Source of the DNA: Gimesia chilikensis
GTDB lineage: Bacteria > Planctomycetota > Planctomycetia > Planctomycetales > Planctomycetaceae
Direction of reading: 5' to 3'
Assembly (NCBI RefSeq): GCF_007744075.1
Contig: NZ_CP036266.1
Span: 1,791,655-1,855,654, forward strand
Length of the DNA: 64,000 nucleotides
The notes under the pieces: model-generated
Database searches by the model: none
What the model was told of the DNA's origin: nothing
Seen by the model: only the letters and a program-made list of their open reading frames with translations
Part shown: positions 53,597 through 61,118 of the stretch, piece by piece
Numbering within the stretch: the first letter of the stretch is position 1
Layout: each line of letters starts with the position of its first letter
Translations under genes and position numbers: made by a program

Positions 53597-53670
53597 CTTT
53601 GTTTCTCCTGAGTGAAGGGGGATTTTGCTGGAGTATAATGCGTGCCTGTCGGGGGTTCAACAGGTTAATC

Positions 53671-54588
53671 TTACTCAGCAGGGGAGAACTTTTTCCAGTA
53701 TTGCTGGATTGCTTCCTCTGCAGCATCAAGATAATGCTCTCCCATATACTTCAGAAACAGATACACGGCTGCCGACTGTTTCTGATTGAGCTGCTGAAAG
53801 CGTTCCGGGTCATTCTCTTTTGAATCTGGTTCATGCTTTGAGCGGTTCAGCATACAAAAGGTATAAACCGTCCATTCGGAGGCGATGGAATCGCTGTTCT
53901 CGTAGTTTTTCAGTGTCCAGATCATGTAGGCCGGGATGTAATATCGCCAGCTTTGCGGGTCAAGAAAAGGCAGGGCACTCGAACACTCTTCGATCCATGT
54001 TTCCGGAATATCTTCCCAGCAGTTATCAGTGTCCAGACTGCGGGCCTGCTCTGCTTCTTCCTCAGAACCATAATTGTCCCATACATCCGCTTCATGGAGC
54101 GTGATCTCTCCCCGAGGTACTCCATGAAAGGCTGCTGTAATTTCTTCGATGATGGCTACTCTTTCCTCATCTGGTAAGCGCCAGATATGCTCATCTAGTG
54201 CCCAGCCCCCTTCTGCCCAGCTGTTTCGTCCAAACTTTTCTGGGTTCAATAGGAAGGCACGGGAGCGATTTACCCAGTGTTGTACGTTCTGGTTTTTGCT
54301 CTGCTCTCCCTGACTCAGTAACTCATCGATCTGGTTGCGCGAAATAGATTTCCCGTTGGTAGTGAAGTACGAACCAACGAGTAGATACAGACAGCTCACA
54401 AAGAAATCACTCTGAGGGCAGTCTTCCTCGACCAGCGATAAGATCAGGTCTGCATACTTCGCTTGTGCTACCTCCATGTCCCAGTCTTGATGAACCCATT
54501 CAGTATTAGGATCTTTTTTAGCCCAGGCCCGTATCCGTATGTTTTCGGGAGTGGCATCTATCTCTGCTTCCTCTTCAGGATTTGACAT
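53671..54588 (-). CDS. Protein with DUF6714-like C-terminal domain, unrecognised
   Basis: This is 305 residues behind AAGGATG. The N-terminal 130 residues are an unknown helical region (VAQAKYADLILSLVEEDCPQ). The rest, from LPDEERVAIIEEITAAFHGV through WRYYIPAYMIWTLKNYEN, matches the DUF6714 pattern: acidic, with GEITLHEADVWDNYG and W-E-D-I-P followed by a P-A-Y segment. Such proteins are often immunity- or stress-associated, but no toxin is adjacent. Cytoplasmic, monocistronic. Confidence 0.65.
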   Translation of the reverse strand: MSNPEEEAEIDATPENIRIRAWAKKDPNTEWVHQDWDMEVAQAKYADLILSLVEEDCPQSDFFVSCLYLLVGSYFTTNGKSISRNQIDELLSQGEQSKNQNVQHWVNRSRAFLLNPEKFGRNSWAEGGWALDEHIWRLPDEERVAIIEEITAAFHGVPRGEITLHEADVWDNYGSEEEAEQARSLDTDNCWEDIPETWIEECSSALPFLDPQSWRYYIPAYMIWTLKNYENSDSIASEWTVYTFCMLNRSKHEPDSKENDPERFQQLNQKQSAAVYLFLKYMGEHYLDAAEEAIQQYWKKFSPAE

Positions 54589-54654
54589 TGTTTCATCCTT
54601 CCCTTAATGCATCAGGCATTCTAGCAGAAAAATGTTCCGTTGGACTTATCTGTC

Positions 54655-55125
54655 TCAAATCTGTTCGCCCAGAAAGACGGGTTCGCGGTGGTAGCCGGTC
54701 ATGACCTGGTAATAGTGTGAGGCGGGTTGCAGGAGCAGGTAGACAGAGGGCTGTTCCCGCTGGTCGTGGATCAGGACGCCCTGGAGGCCTTCGCGGATCA
54801 GAAACCAGACACCCCGCTCAAGTCCGAAGTTCGCCAGGATTTCGACCGGCTCCGGGTGATACTGGGCCCAGGCACCCGACTGGAGCGTGGCGACATCGCA
54901 CCACCAGGCGAGGGGCGCGCTGCTGTTGCGCTGACGATTGCCCCAGGGGAGGATCTGCAGTTCCCCCTGATAAAAGACGGGGAGCAGTGGCTGGCGGTGT
55001 CGTTGCAGGAACAGGATTTCCTTGTCGGCGGTTTCCGAACGCTGAATGACACGTTCTTCCAGTTGAAAGCGACGGATCAGTTTACGGGGGATTTCACGCC
55101 AGGCCAGGGTGATTGCAGTACACAT
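54655..55125 (-). CDS. Small SRAP-like protein coupled to Y-family polymerase
   Basis: About 156 residues from ATG 55125; the start overlaps the polymerase stop in TGATG, so the first two residues are M-C. In SRAP/HMCES proteins the Met is removed and Cys2 forms a thiazolidine with abasic-site DNA. The rest resembles a shortened SRAP fold: RQPLLPVFYQGELQILPWGN (the W-G segment) and the C-terminal MTGYHREPVFLGEQI, like the I-H-x-R-M-P-V-I-L motif. The usual large insert is missing. Coupling to a lesion-bypass polymerase supports a DNA-damage role. Homology is by eye. Confidence 0.62.
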   Translation of the reverse strand: MCTAITLAWREIPRKLIRRFQLEERVIQRSETADKEILFLQRHRQPLLPVFYQGELQILPWGNRQRNSSAPLAWWCDVATLQSGAWAQYHPEPVEILANFGLERGVWFLIREGLQGVLIHDQREQPSVYLLLQPASHYYQVMTGYHREPVFLGEQI

Positions 55126-56345
55126 CAGAAGCACATCTTTCCTGAAATGTCACAGATGTCATAGTTGTGAGTCGTGTCGTGGTAGATTTCATGCAGGGGC
55201 AGTGTTTCGGCACTGCGGATCGCGAAGCGGCCCAGTTTCTGGTTGATGTTGCGTTTGATCTGATCCAGAGGGCTCTGGGCGTCTTCGAAGAAGAGCGATT
55301 TTTGAATCCGGTCCCGCCAGACCAGATTTTCGGCGATGATATGCATGTGACTGACGAGGTGCTCTCGCGGGGCGGCGGCCAGCATGGGCATTACGGCGTC
55401 ATAAATGGTGCGAAAGGATGCGGAGGGGACGGCCAGCGGCGTGCGTCCGAGCCAGAGCGCGGTCTTGTTGGCGTCGATCTGCAGGCTGATGTGCCGGGCG
55501 TAGACACGGTGATGGTCGAGGGCTTCAATCAGTCGTTCAATATTCCGCACGGCCCAGGCGCGGATCCGTTCGGGATCGCTGGTCTTGCCGCCACAGGAAC
55601 CGCCGCGGGCAATTGCTTTGTGGGGAGGCCGACTGGTCTGGATCGGTGTGACAGAGTCGCCGCGGAGTTCCCACCAGAGGGCTTCACCTTTGATGGTCAG
55701 CAGATCGCGGATCAGCAGGCGGTCTGCCTGACGGAAATCCCAGCAGGTGTGAATGTTGCGGTCCTGCAGTTTGCGTTCGCTCCGCCGGCCGATGCCACAG
55801 AGTTCGCCGACCGGCTGCGAACGCAGGAAGGCTTCGCAGTTCTCCCTGTCGACGATGCGCACGCCGAACGGTTTGGCGGCATCGCTGCCCAGTTTGGCCA
55901 GAGCCCGTGAAGGGGCAATGCCGATAGAAACGGGGACGCCCACTTCATCCTGGACGAGCGTCTGCAGGGCCCGGGTGGCTTCCTGCAGGGGGAGTTGAAA
56001 GTAGCGCTGAAGTTCGCCGGCGTCGAAAAACATTTCGTCGATGCTGTAGTATTCGACGCGGGGACTGACCATTTTGAGCAGTTCCAGCAGGCGACGGGAG
56101 ATGACTTCGTACCAGCGGAAATCCCGTTTGACAAAGACGGCGTGAGGACAGAGTTTCTTGGCTTCCCAGATGGGGTGCCCGGTCTTAACGCCGTAGGATT
56201 TGAGTTCATAACTCTTGGCGATGACGCAGGCTCCCTGGTTGCCCAGGACGCCACAGGGGACGCCGCGCAGTGTGTAAGATCTTACTCTTTCACAGCTTAC
56301 GTAGAAACAGTCCGAGTCAATATGTCCAATCAAAGTCGTGCCCAT
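55125..56345 (-). CDS. Y-family DNA polymerase (UmuC/DinB-like)
   Basis: This is 406 residues. Catalytic acids are in HIDSDCFYVSCERV (metal-binding D, D) and EYYSIDEMFFD (D-E). The steric-gate region (SCERV) and VIAKSYELKSYGVKTGHPIW are typical of UmuC. The thumb helix-hairpin-helix lies near VGELCGIGRRSERKLQDRNI. The little finger runs about 245-365. No beta-clamp-binding motif is obvious at the C-terminus. ATG 56345 lacks a clear ribosome site; TTG 56333 is possible. It is a translesion polymerase, here in operon with the SRAP-like protein and behind an SOS-type palindrome. Confidence 0.88.
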   Translation of the reverse strand: MGTTLIGHIDSDCFYVSCERVRSYTLRGVPCGVLGNQGACVIAKSYELKSYGVKTGHPIWEAKKLCPHAVFVKRDFRWYEVISRRLLELLKMVSPRVEYYSIDEMFFDAGELQRYFQLPLQEATRALQTLVQDEVGVPVSIGIAPSRALAKLGSDAAKPFGVRIVDRENCEAFLRSQPVGELCGIGRRSERKLQDRNIHTCWDFRQADRLLIRDLLTIKGEALWWELRGDSVTPIQTSRPPHKAIARGGSCGGKTSDPERIRAWAVRNIERLIEALDHHRVYARHISLQIDANKTALWLGRTPLAVPSASFRTIYDAVMPMLAAAPREHLVSHMHIIAENLVWRDRIQKSLFFEDAQSPLDQIKRNINQKLGRFAIRSAETLPLHEIYHDTTHNYDICDISGKMCF

Positions 56346-56372
56346 GCGGGCATGGTATCAGAGCTTTCATGG

Positions 56373-56391
56373 AATACTACTGAACAGTATT
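56373..56391 (-). promoter_or_regulatory. SOS-operator-like inverted repeat before the Y-family polymerase
   Basis: On the minus strand AATACTGTTCAGTAGTATT (56373-56391) contains TACTG-TT-CAGTA as perfect arms, flanked by AAT and TATT. It lies 28 to 46 bases upstream of ATG 56345 within a 73-base gap. LexA operators in other phyla have related symmetric cores. That this is a damage-inducible operator is inference. Confidence 0.4.
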
Positions 56392-56418
56392 TCGGATTTG
56401 CCAGGCCGGGGCTGGGGT

Positions 56419-58011
56419 TCAGCTATGATGGGATTCAAAGGTTTCCGCAGACGCCAGATCCCAGAGTTTGCTGTAAACGGGGTAAGGGCAGCCCTCAAGC
56501 AACTCCCCTGGTTTGAGGAAGTCGAAGGCTTCGTAGTAGGAGAGGACTTCGGTCCGTTTCGGGCGGAGATAGATGTGCCAGGGGCGTAATTCATTGGGAT
56601 GGTCCAGGCCGGCAGCCGCGATGACTTCGGTCAGGGCTTCCATCGTATTGTGATGGAAATTGTAGGCACGTTCGCTCTTATCCGGTACAACGAGTGCCCG
56701 CTGGCGTCCCTTGTCCTGGGTGGCGACGCCGACCGGACATTCGTTGGTGTGACAGGCCTGTGCCTGAATACAGCCGACGGACATCATGAAACCGCGGGCG
56801 GAGTTGCACCAGTCAGCACCGATGGCCAGGCAGCGGGCCAGTGTGAAAGCGGAACTGACTTTGCCAGCGGCAGCGATTTTGATTTTGTCGCGGAGATTGC
56901 AGCCGACGAGAGCATTGTGCACGAAGATCAGCCCGGTTTTTAAGGGCATACCCATGTTGTCGGAAAATTCTAATGGGGCGGCCCCGGTCCCCCCTTCGCC
57001 ACCATCGACGGTGATAAAGTCGGGCAGGATACCGGTTTGCATCATGGCCTTGCAGATGGCGAGGAATTCACTGGGATGTCCGATACAGAGTTTGAAGCCG
57101 ACCGGCTTTCCTCCGGAGAGTTCCCTTAACTGAGCAATGTATTCACACAGACCGATGGGCGTTGAATAAGTGGAGTGTCCGGGAGGCGAGATGCAGTCTT
57201 GCCCCATGGGGACTTTTCGGGTCGAGGCGATCTCGGGGGTGATTTTGGCAGCGGGGAGCACGCCCCCGTGACCGGGTTTGGCACCCTGCGAGATTTTAAT
57301 CTCAATCATTTTGATGGTTTCATGAGCCGCCTGCTCCTGGAACAGATCGGGATTAAAGGTGCCGTCATGGTTTCGGCAGCCGAAGTATCCGGTTCCGATC
57401 TGCCAGACGAGGTCGCCGCCCGGTTTCAGGTGATATGGGCTTACGCCCCCTTCGCCGGTACAGTGATAGAAGTTCCCTTTTTTGGCGCCCGTGTTCAGAG
57501 CCATAATTGCATTGGCGGAAAGGGCGCCGAAGCTCATGGCAGAGATATTCAGAATCGAGCAGGAGTAAGGCTGCTTACACTCCGGTCCACCGACGGTCGT
57601 GCGAAACAGTTCTTTGGAACGGGGACGCGGGGCCATGGAGTGGTTGAGCCACTCGTATTCATCGCCGTAGACATCGAGCTCGGTACCGAATGGTTTGAGA
57701 CCATCGATGTTTTTGGAGCGTTCGTAAATCAGGGAGCGATCATCGTTGTTGAAAGGACGGCCATCGATATTGCTTTCGATAAAGTACTGATGGATTTCCG
57801 GTCGGATCATTTCAAACAGGAACCGCAGGTGAGCCATGATCGGATAGTTGCGGGTGATGCTGTGTCGGGTCTGGACCAGGTCCCAGACTCCCAGCAGGGA
57901 GAGGGGCGCCAGAACGAGCAGCGGCCAGAAAAACCAGTCATCAACGGCGAGGCCGAGAATAAAAAACAGCAGAGTCAGCAGCACAGCCAGGATGAAAGCC
58001 GAGTATCTCAT
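56419..58011 (-). CDS. FMN-binding glutamate-synthase-like protein, membrane-anchored
   Basis: This is 530 residues. Two hydrophobic helices at 4-45 anchor it. The body is the glutamate synthase central/FMN domain: SILNISAMSFGALSANAIMA, GEGGVSPYHLKPGGD, VDGGEGGTGAAPLEF and KIAAAGKVSSAFTLARCLAI. A [3Fe-4S]-type cysteine set lies in CIQAQACHTNECPVGVATQ. No amidotransferase domain is present, so it cannot use glutamine by itself. Family knowledge: stand-alone members are common and their electron donor and substrate are uncertain. Confidence 0.85.
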   Translation of the reverse strand: MRYSAFILAVLLTLLFFILGLAVDDWFFWPLLVLAPLSLLGVWDLVQTRHSITRNYPIMAHLRFLFEMIRPEIHQYFIESNIDGRPFNNDDRSLIYERSKNIDGLKPFGTELDVYGDEYEWLNHSMAPRPRSKELFRTTVGGPECKQPYSCSILNISAMSFGALSANAIMALNTGAKKGNFYHCTGEGGVSPYHLKPGGDLVWQIGTGYFGCRNHDGTFNPDLFQEQAAHETIKMIEIKISQGAKPGHGGVLPAAKITPEIASTRKVPMGQDCISPPGHSTYSTPIGLCEYIAQLRELSGGKPVGFKLCIGHPSEFLAICKAMMQTGILPDFITVDGGEGGTGAAPLEFSDNMGMPLKTGLIFVHNALVGCNLRDKIKIAAAGKVSSAFTLARCLAIGADWCNSARGFMMSVGCIQAQACHTNECPVGVATQDKGRQRALVVPDKSERAYNFHHNTMEALTEVIAAAGLDHPNELRPWHIYLRPKRTEVLSYYEAFDFLKPGELLEGCPYPVYSKLWDLASAETFESHHS

Positions 58012-58077
58012 GTGATTGACCAGTCAGAAACGAGAACAGTGGTGTCGAAATTATTATAAATGCAACCCGCGGCTGAT

Positions 58078-59514
58078 CTAGGGAGAGTCCCCGTTCAGGA
58101 TGGGTTGATCCTGGTCTACTCCCCGGGTTAACAGGAAATCAACAATCAGGTGCAGCTCATCAGAGCTGATGGAACTGGCGAACGCCGGCATGTTATGACC
58201 ACCGTTGTTAATGCGAATGATCAAATCGTCGCGGGTGAGCAGCTTGCCGATTTCGGTGAGCTCGGGACCACGATGACCGCCGTATCCACTGATGTCGTGA
58301 CAGTACAGACAGCCTTTGATATGCATCAGCTTTGCACCTTCCATCAGTGGTCCCTGATCGGTACCGACTACGGAAGCCGGTAATTCCTTCACGCCGAAAT
58401 CGGGTGACCAGGGCTTTTTGTATCCGTAAATGGTAAGTACCAGAAAAGCCACAGAACCGAAGATCACGGTTCCCCCGGCCCAGGGACGTTTGGAAGGTGC
58501 CCGGTGTCCCTTGTTGGAGATCATGGGCAGGAAGAACAGTCCCAGGAAGCCGAGGATCGGCACACCGAGAATGACCCAGGTTTCCAGTTTCGGGGGCAGA
58601 AGCGAGAGCACGGCGAAGTACCAGAGGAAGTACCAGTCGGGGAGTGGGTTCGCGTTGATACTGCTCGGGTTTGGTGGCGGATCGAGTGTCGGCGGACCGA
58701 GAAACAGGGAGCAGCCCAGGATAATACCCACGATGATGGTGGAGAAGATCATGTCCCGCCACATGGCGTCCGGCCAGAACGGAACTCCGGTTTTGTGGAT
58801 GCGTTCTTCGTACTTCTCTTTATAGGTCTCCGGATCGACCGGATCGTTGGCATCAGGCATTTCGGAGATGCCGTGCCGCATGATCAGCAGCATGTGCAGG
58901 CCGATGCCCGCGAAAATAAGCGCCGGCATGATAAACACGTGCATGGCGAAGAAGCGGGTAATGGTCGAGCCGCCGACGGTTTCCCCACCCATGATGAAGT
59001 GTGCAATTGTAGGACCGATGATGGGAGTTCTACCCGCCATTTCTGCAGCCACGGTGACGGACCAGACCCCGTTGGCGTCCCAGCGGAGCAACTGTCCGGT
59101 GAAGGCCATGCCCAGCACGACAAACAGCAAGACCACGCCGCTCATCCAGTTCATTTCCCGGGGATACTTGTAGGTGGCGTGCATATAGACCTGGATCATA
59201 TGAATGACGGCCAGCATGACCATCGCGGAGGCACCGTAATAGTGCATGCCGCGCAAGAGGTTGCCCAGGGGAGCGGTGTTGGTGATATAGACGAGGCTTT
59301 CGTAAGTTTTTTCACCACCGGGAACATAGGCCATCGCCAGGCAGACCCCGGTGAAGACCTGCACCATGAATGCGCAGAGCGTTGCACTCCCGAAGATATA
59401 CCACCAGCGGGCACTATCAGGGACCAGATGCACCATGAGCGGCACAATGTAATCGGAATACCCGATTCGATTGTCGATCCAGTTCCAGGTTCGCATCAGA
59501 GGATTCTTGCTCAT
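58078..59514 (-). CDS. Cytochrome b fused to C-terminal cytochrome c
   Basis: This is 478 residues. The first 215 are cytochrome b6-like with four helices and haem histidines in MHYYGASAMVMLAVIHMIQV and FFAMHVFIMPALIFAGIGLH. Helices corresponding to subunit IV follow, including PNPLPDWYFLWYFAVLS. The last 90 residues are a class I cytochrome c with CLYCHDISGYGG and GHNMPAFASSIS carrying the methionine ligand. It follows the Rieske gene by 31 bases. Family knowledge: a quinol-oxidising bc complex, with the c domain passing electrons to the oxidase. It is the last gene of the respiratory operon. Confidence 0.92.
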   Translation of the reverse strand: MSKNPLMRTWNWIDNRIGYSDYIVPLMVHLVPDSARWWYIFGSATLCAFMVQVFTGVCLAMAYVPGGEKTYESLVYITNTAPLGNLLRGMHYYGASAMVMLAVIHMIQVYMHATYKYPREMNWMSGVVLLFVVLGMAFTGQLLRWDANGVWSVTVAAEMAGRTPIIGPTIAHFIMGGETVGGSTITRFFAMHVFIMPALIFAGIGLHMLLIMRHGISEMPDANDPVDPETYKEKYEERIHKTGVPFWPDAMWRDMIFSTIIVGIILGCSLFLGPPTLDPPPNPSSINANPLPDWYFLWYFAVLSLLPPKLETWVILGVPILGFLGLFFLPMISNKGHRAPSKRPWAGGTVIFGSVAFLVLTIYGYKKPWSPDFGVKELPASVVGTDQGPLMEGAKLMHIKGCLYCHDISGYGGHRGPELTEIGKLLTRDDLIIRINNGGHNMPAFASSISSDELHLIVDFLLTRGVDQDQPILNGDSP

Positions 59515-59545
59515 TCAGCCGGCTACTCGCTTTTCAAAGGTGATT

Positions 59546-60079
59546 TCAAGTAATTTTGGTCAGCGTCAATGGTGTCGGCCCGGATTCAATTTCGACCTGA
59601 CCATTATTGATGCGAACATTCAGTCGCTGCAGTGGCTCTGGTGGCGGACCAGCGGCGACGGTCCCGTCTTCGTAATACACGCCTCCGTGACAGGGGCACA
59701 TAAACAGCCGGGGATCATCGACCCATCTGACGGGACAACCCAGGTGCCGACAGTTAATCGAAAAGGCGATGAACTCGGTTTCACTGGCGCGGCGGATCCA
59801 GGCACCCTCTTTGGCTGTGATGCCTGCCCAGGGGACGGAAGAACTGTCTTCATACTGTACCAGCACAAAACCGCCGACTTTGAAGTCTTCCAGCTTGCCG
59901 ACTTTCCGCCATTTCTGTTTGGGTTTACGAAACACCGGAGCGAGTACAAAGCCAATGCCGGGCAAAGCGATGATGACCCCGATGACTGCAGAGAGGGCAA
60001 TCGACAGCCGGGCCAGAAAGGTTCTGCGCTGTTGTTGCTGACAGCAGGGTGTTTCGGTTGTGGGCTGATCGCTGTTCAA
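59546..60079 (-). CDS. Rieske iron-sulfur protein
   Basis: This is 177 residues from TTG 60079, which overlaps the preceding stop as TTGA. A membrane or Tat-like N-terminus reads QRRTFLARLSIALSAVIGVI. The cluster ligands are in CRHLGCPV and CPCHGGVY, giving C-x-H and C-x2-H with the conserved disulfide cysteines. It forms the quinol-oxidation site with the cytochrome b encoded next. The TTG start fits overlap-dependent translation. Confidence 0.92.
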   Translation of the reverse strand: MNSDQPTTETPCCQQQQRRTFLARLSIALSAVIGVIIALPGIGFVLAPVFRKPKQKWRKVGKLEDFKVGGFVLVQYEDSSSVPWAGITAKEGAWIRRASETEFIAFSINCRHLGCPVRWVDDPRLFMCPCHGGVYYEDGTVAAGPPPEPLQRLNVRINNGQVEIESGPTPLTLTKIT

Positions 60080-60291
60080 GGTGTTTTACTCCATGTAGTG
60101 CGGATCTCATGCATCCAGGCCCAGATGGCGCCGAACATCATCAGGCCTCCGATCAGGGACATACTCCAGTGAGTGAGAATTCCCCAGAAGGCAAACATGA
60201 TTCCCATGGACAACGCGGCAGGGGCATAGGTCGGTCGCAGTTCCGGTTCTTCTGTTTCGGTCTCTGTTTCCGCGGTTGTAGTCTCGTTCAT
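60076..60291 (-). CDS. Small membrane protein of the respiratory operon
   Basis: This is 71 residues. The N-terminus is rich in T and E (NETTTAETETETEEPEL). Two hydrophobic helices follow: APAALSMGIMFAFWGILTHW and SLIGGLMMFGAIWAWMHEI. Overlaps upstream and downstream genes by four bases. By position and size it is probably the cytochrome oxidase subunit IV-type protein; no family signature is strong. Confidence 0.7.
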   Translation of the reverse strand: MNETTTAETETETEEPELRPTYAPAALSMGIMFAFWGILTHWSMSLIGGLMMFGAIWAWMHEIRTTWSKTP

Positions 60292-61118
60292 CGATGTGCC
60301 TCCCTCAAGGAGCCTGTTGTGTCAGGTGCCGCCATGGGTTCCATGTCTGCGTACCAGCGTCTGAGTGTGACCATGATGGCAGTGACATAGAGCGAGCAGG
60401 GGGGAACCCACATCAGCAGGCCACCCAGTTTCTGGTCGGTGGCAGGTGTCAGTCCCTGGTCGTAGAGCATGTTCAGAATTCCGATGCGATCGACGGGGTT
60501 GGCGAAGGCCGGACAGACCGAAATGACGGTAAACGTGATATAGATTCCCAGGAGCGTACATCCCAGGCAGGCTGAGAACAGGTACAGGACAGCCTGAGCC
60601 GAGGGGAGATGAAAGCGTTTAATGGGAGAGAAGATGGGCCACCAGAATGCCAGACCGGCCAGCAGAAAAGTGGCGTCGCGGACAATTCCCAGTGAGTAAC
60701 TCTCGGTTGAAGCACTGCAGAACGAGGGGATGTGCCAGAACCACATCACCCCCAGACCACTGAGCCAGCCCAGAAAAGGTACCGCAAGCACATGACCGAT
60801 GCGGTTGAGCAGCGGATTCTGAAACAGGGTTTCCATCGCAGAGGAGGGCGGGCTGAGCAGGAGCAGCAGTGGAACAATCAGCAGCAGGGCCAGATGCTGG
60901 ATGACATGTGCGCTGAACAGGTAACCGTCAGAAAGCACGCCGATCGGAGAGACGTAGGCCAAGGCCAGCGTGAGCTGAGCCAGGGCAAAGCAGGCGATCT
61001 GTTTGCCTGACTGTCCGCGCAGACAGACGAGGTAAAGGCCGGTCAGGGCCAGCACCAGTAGCCAGATCGGCGAGTTCCATTTCCATAATTCGCTTGTCAG
61101 ATCGAAGTATGAACTCAT
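60288..61118 (-). CDS. CtaG-like (caa3-type) oxidase assembly protein
   Basis: About 276 residues from ATG 61118, which overlaps the CoxA-CoxC stop as ATGA. A longer frame to 61181 lies inside that gene. The protein has about seven helices with the membrane motifs AHVIQHLALLLIVPLLLLLS and GLGVMWFWHIPSFCSAS, including the histidines typical of the caa3_CtaG family. It is predicted to help insert copper or assemble the oxidase. Confidence 0.83.
   Translation of the reverse strand: MSSYFDLTSELWKWNSPIWLLVLALTGLYLVCLRGQSGKQIACFALAQLTLALAYVSPIGVLSDGYLFSAHVIQHLALLLIVPLLLLLSPPSSAMETLFQNPLLNRIGHVLAVPFLGWLSGLGVMWFWHIPSFCSASTESYSLGIVRDATFLLAGLAFWWPIFSPIKRFHLPSAQAVLYLFSACLGCTLLGIYITFTVISVCPAFANPVDRIGILNMLYDQGLTPATDQKLGGLLMWVPPCSLYVTAIMVTLRRWYADMEPMAAPDTTGSLREAHR

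Noticed and set aside
57175..58059. 294-codon plus-strand frame opposite the glutamate-synthase-like gene
   Set aside because: Antisense shadow; no recognisable domain or ribosome binding site.
58504..59553. 349-codon plus-strand frame opposite cytochrome b
   Set aside because: It is antisense to a gene with unmistakable haem ligands, and its product is rich in H, G, D and R typical of reverse reading.
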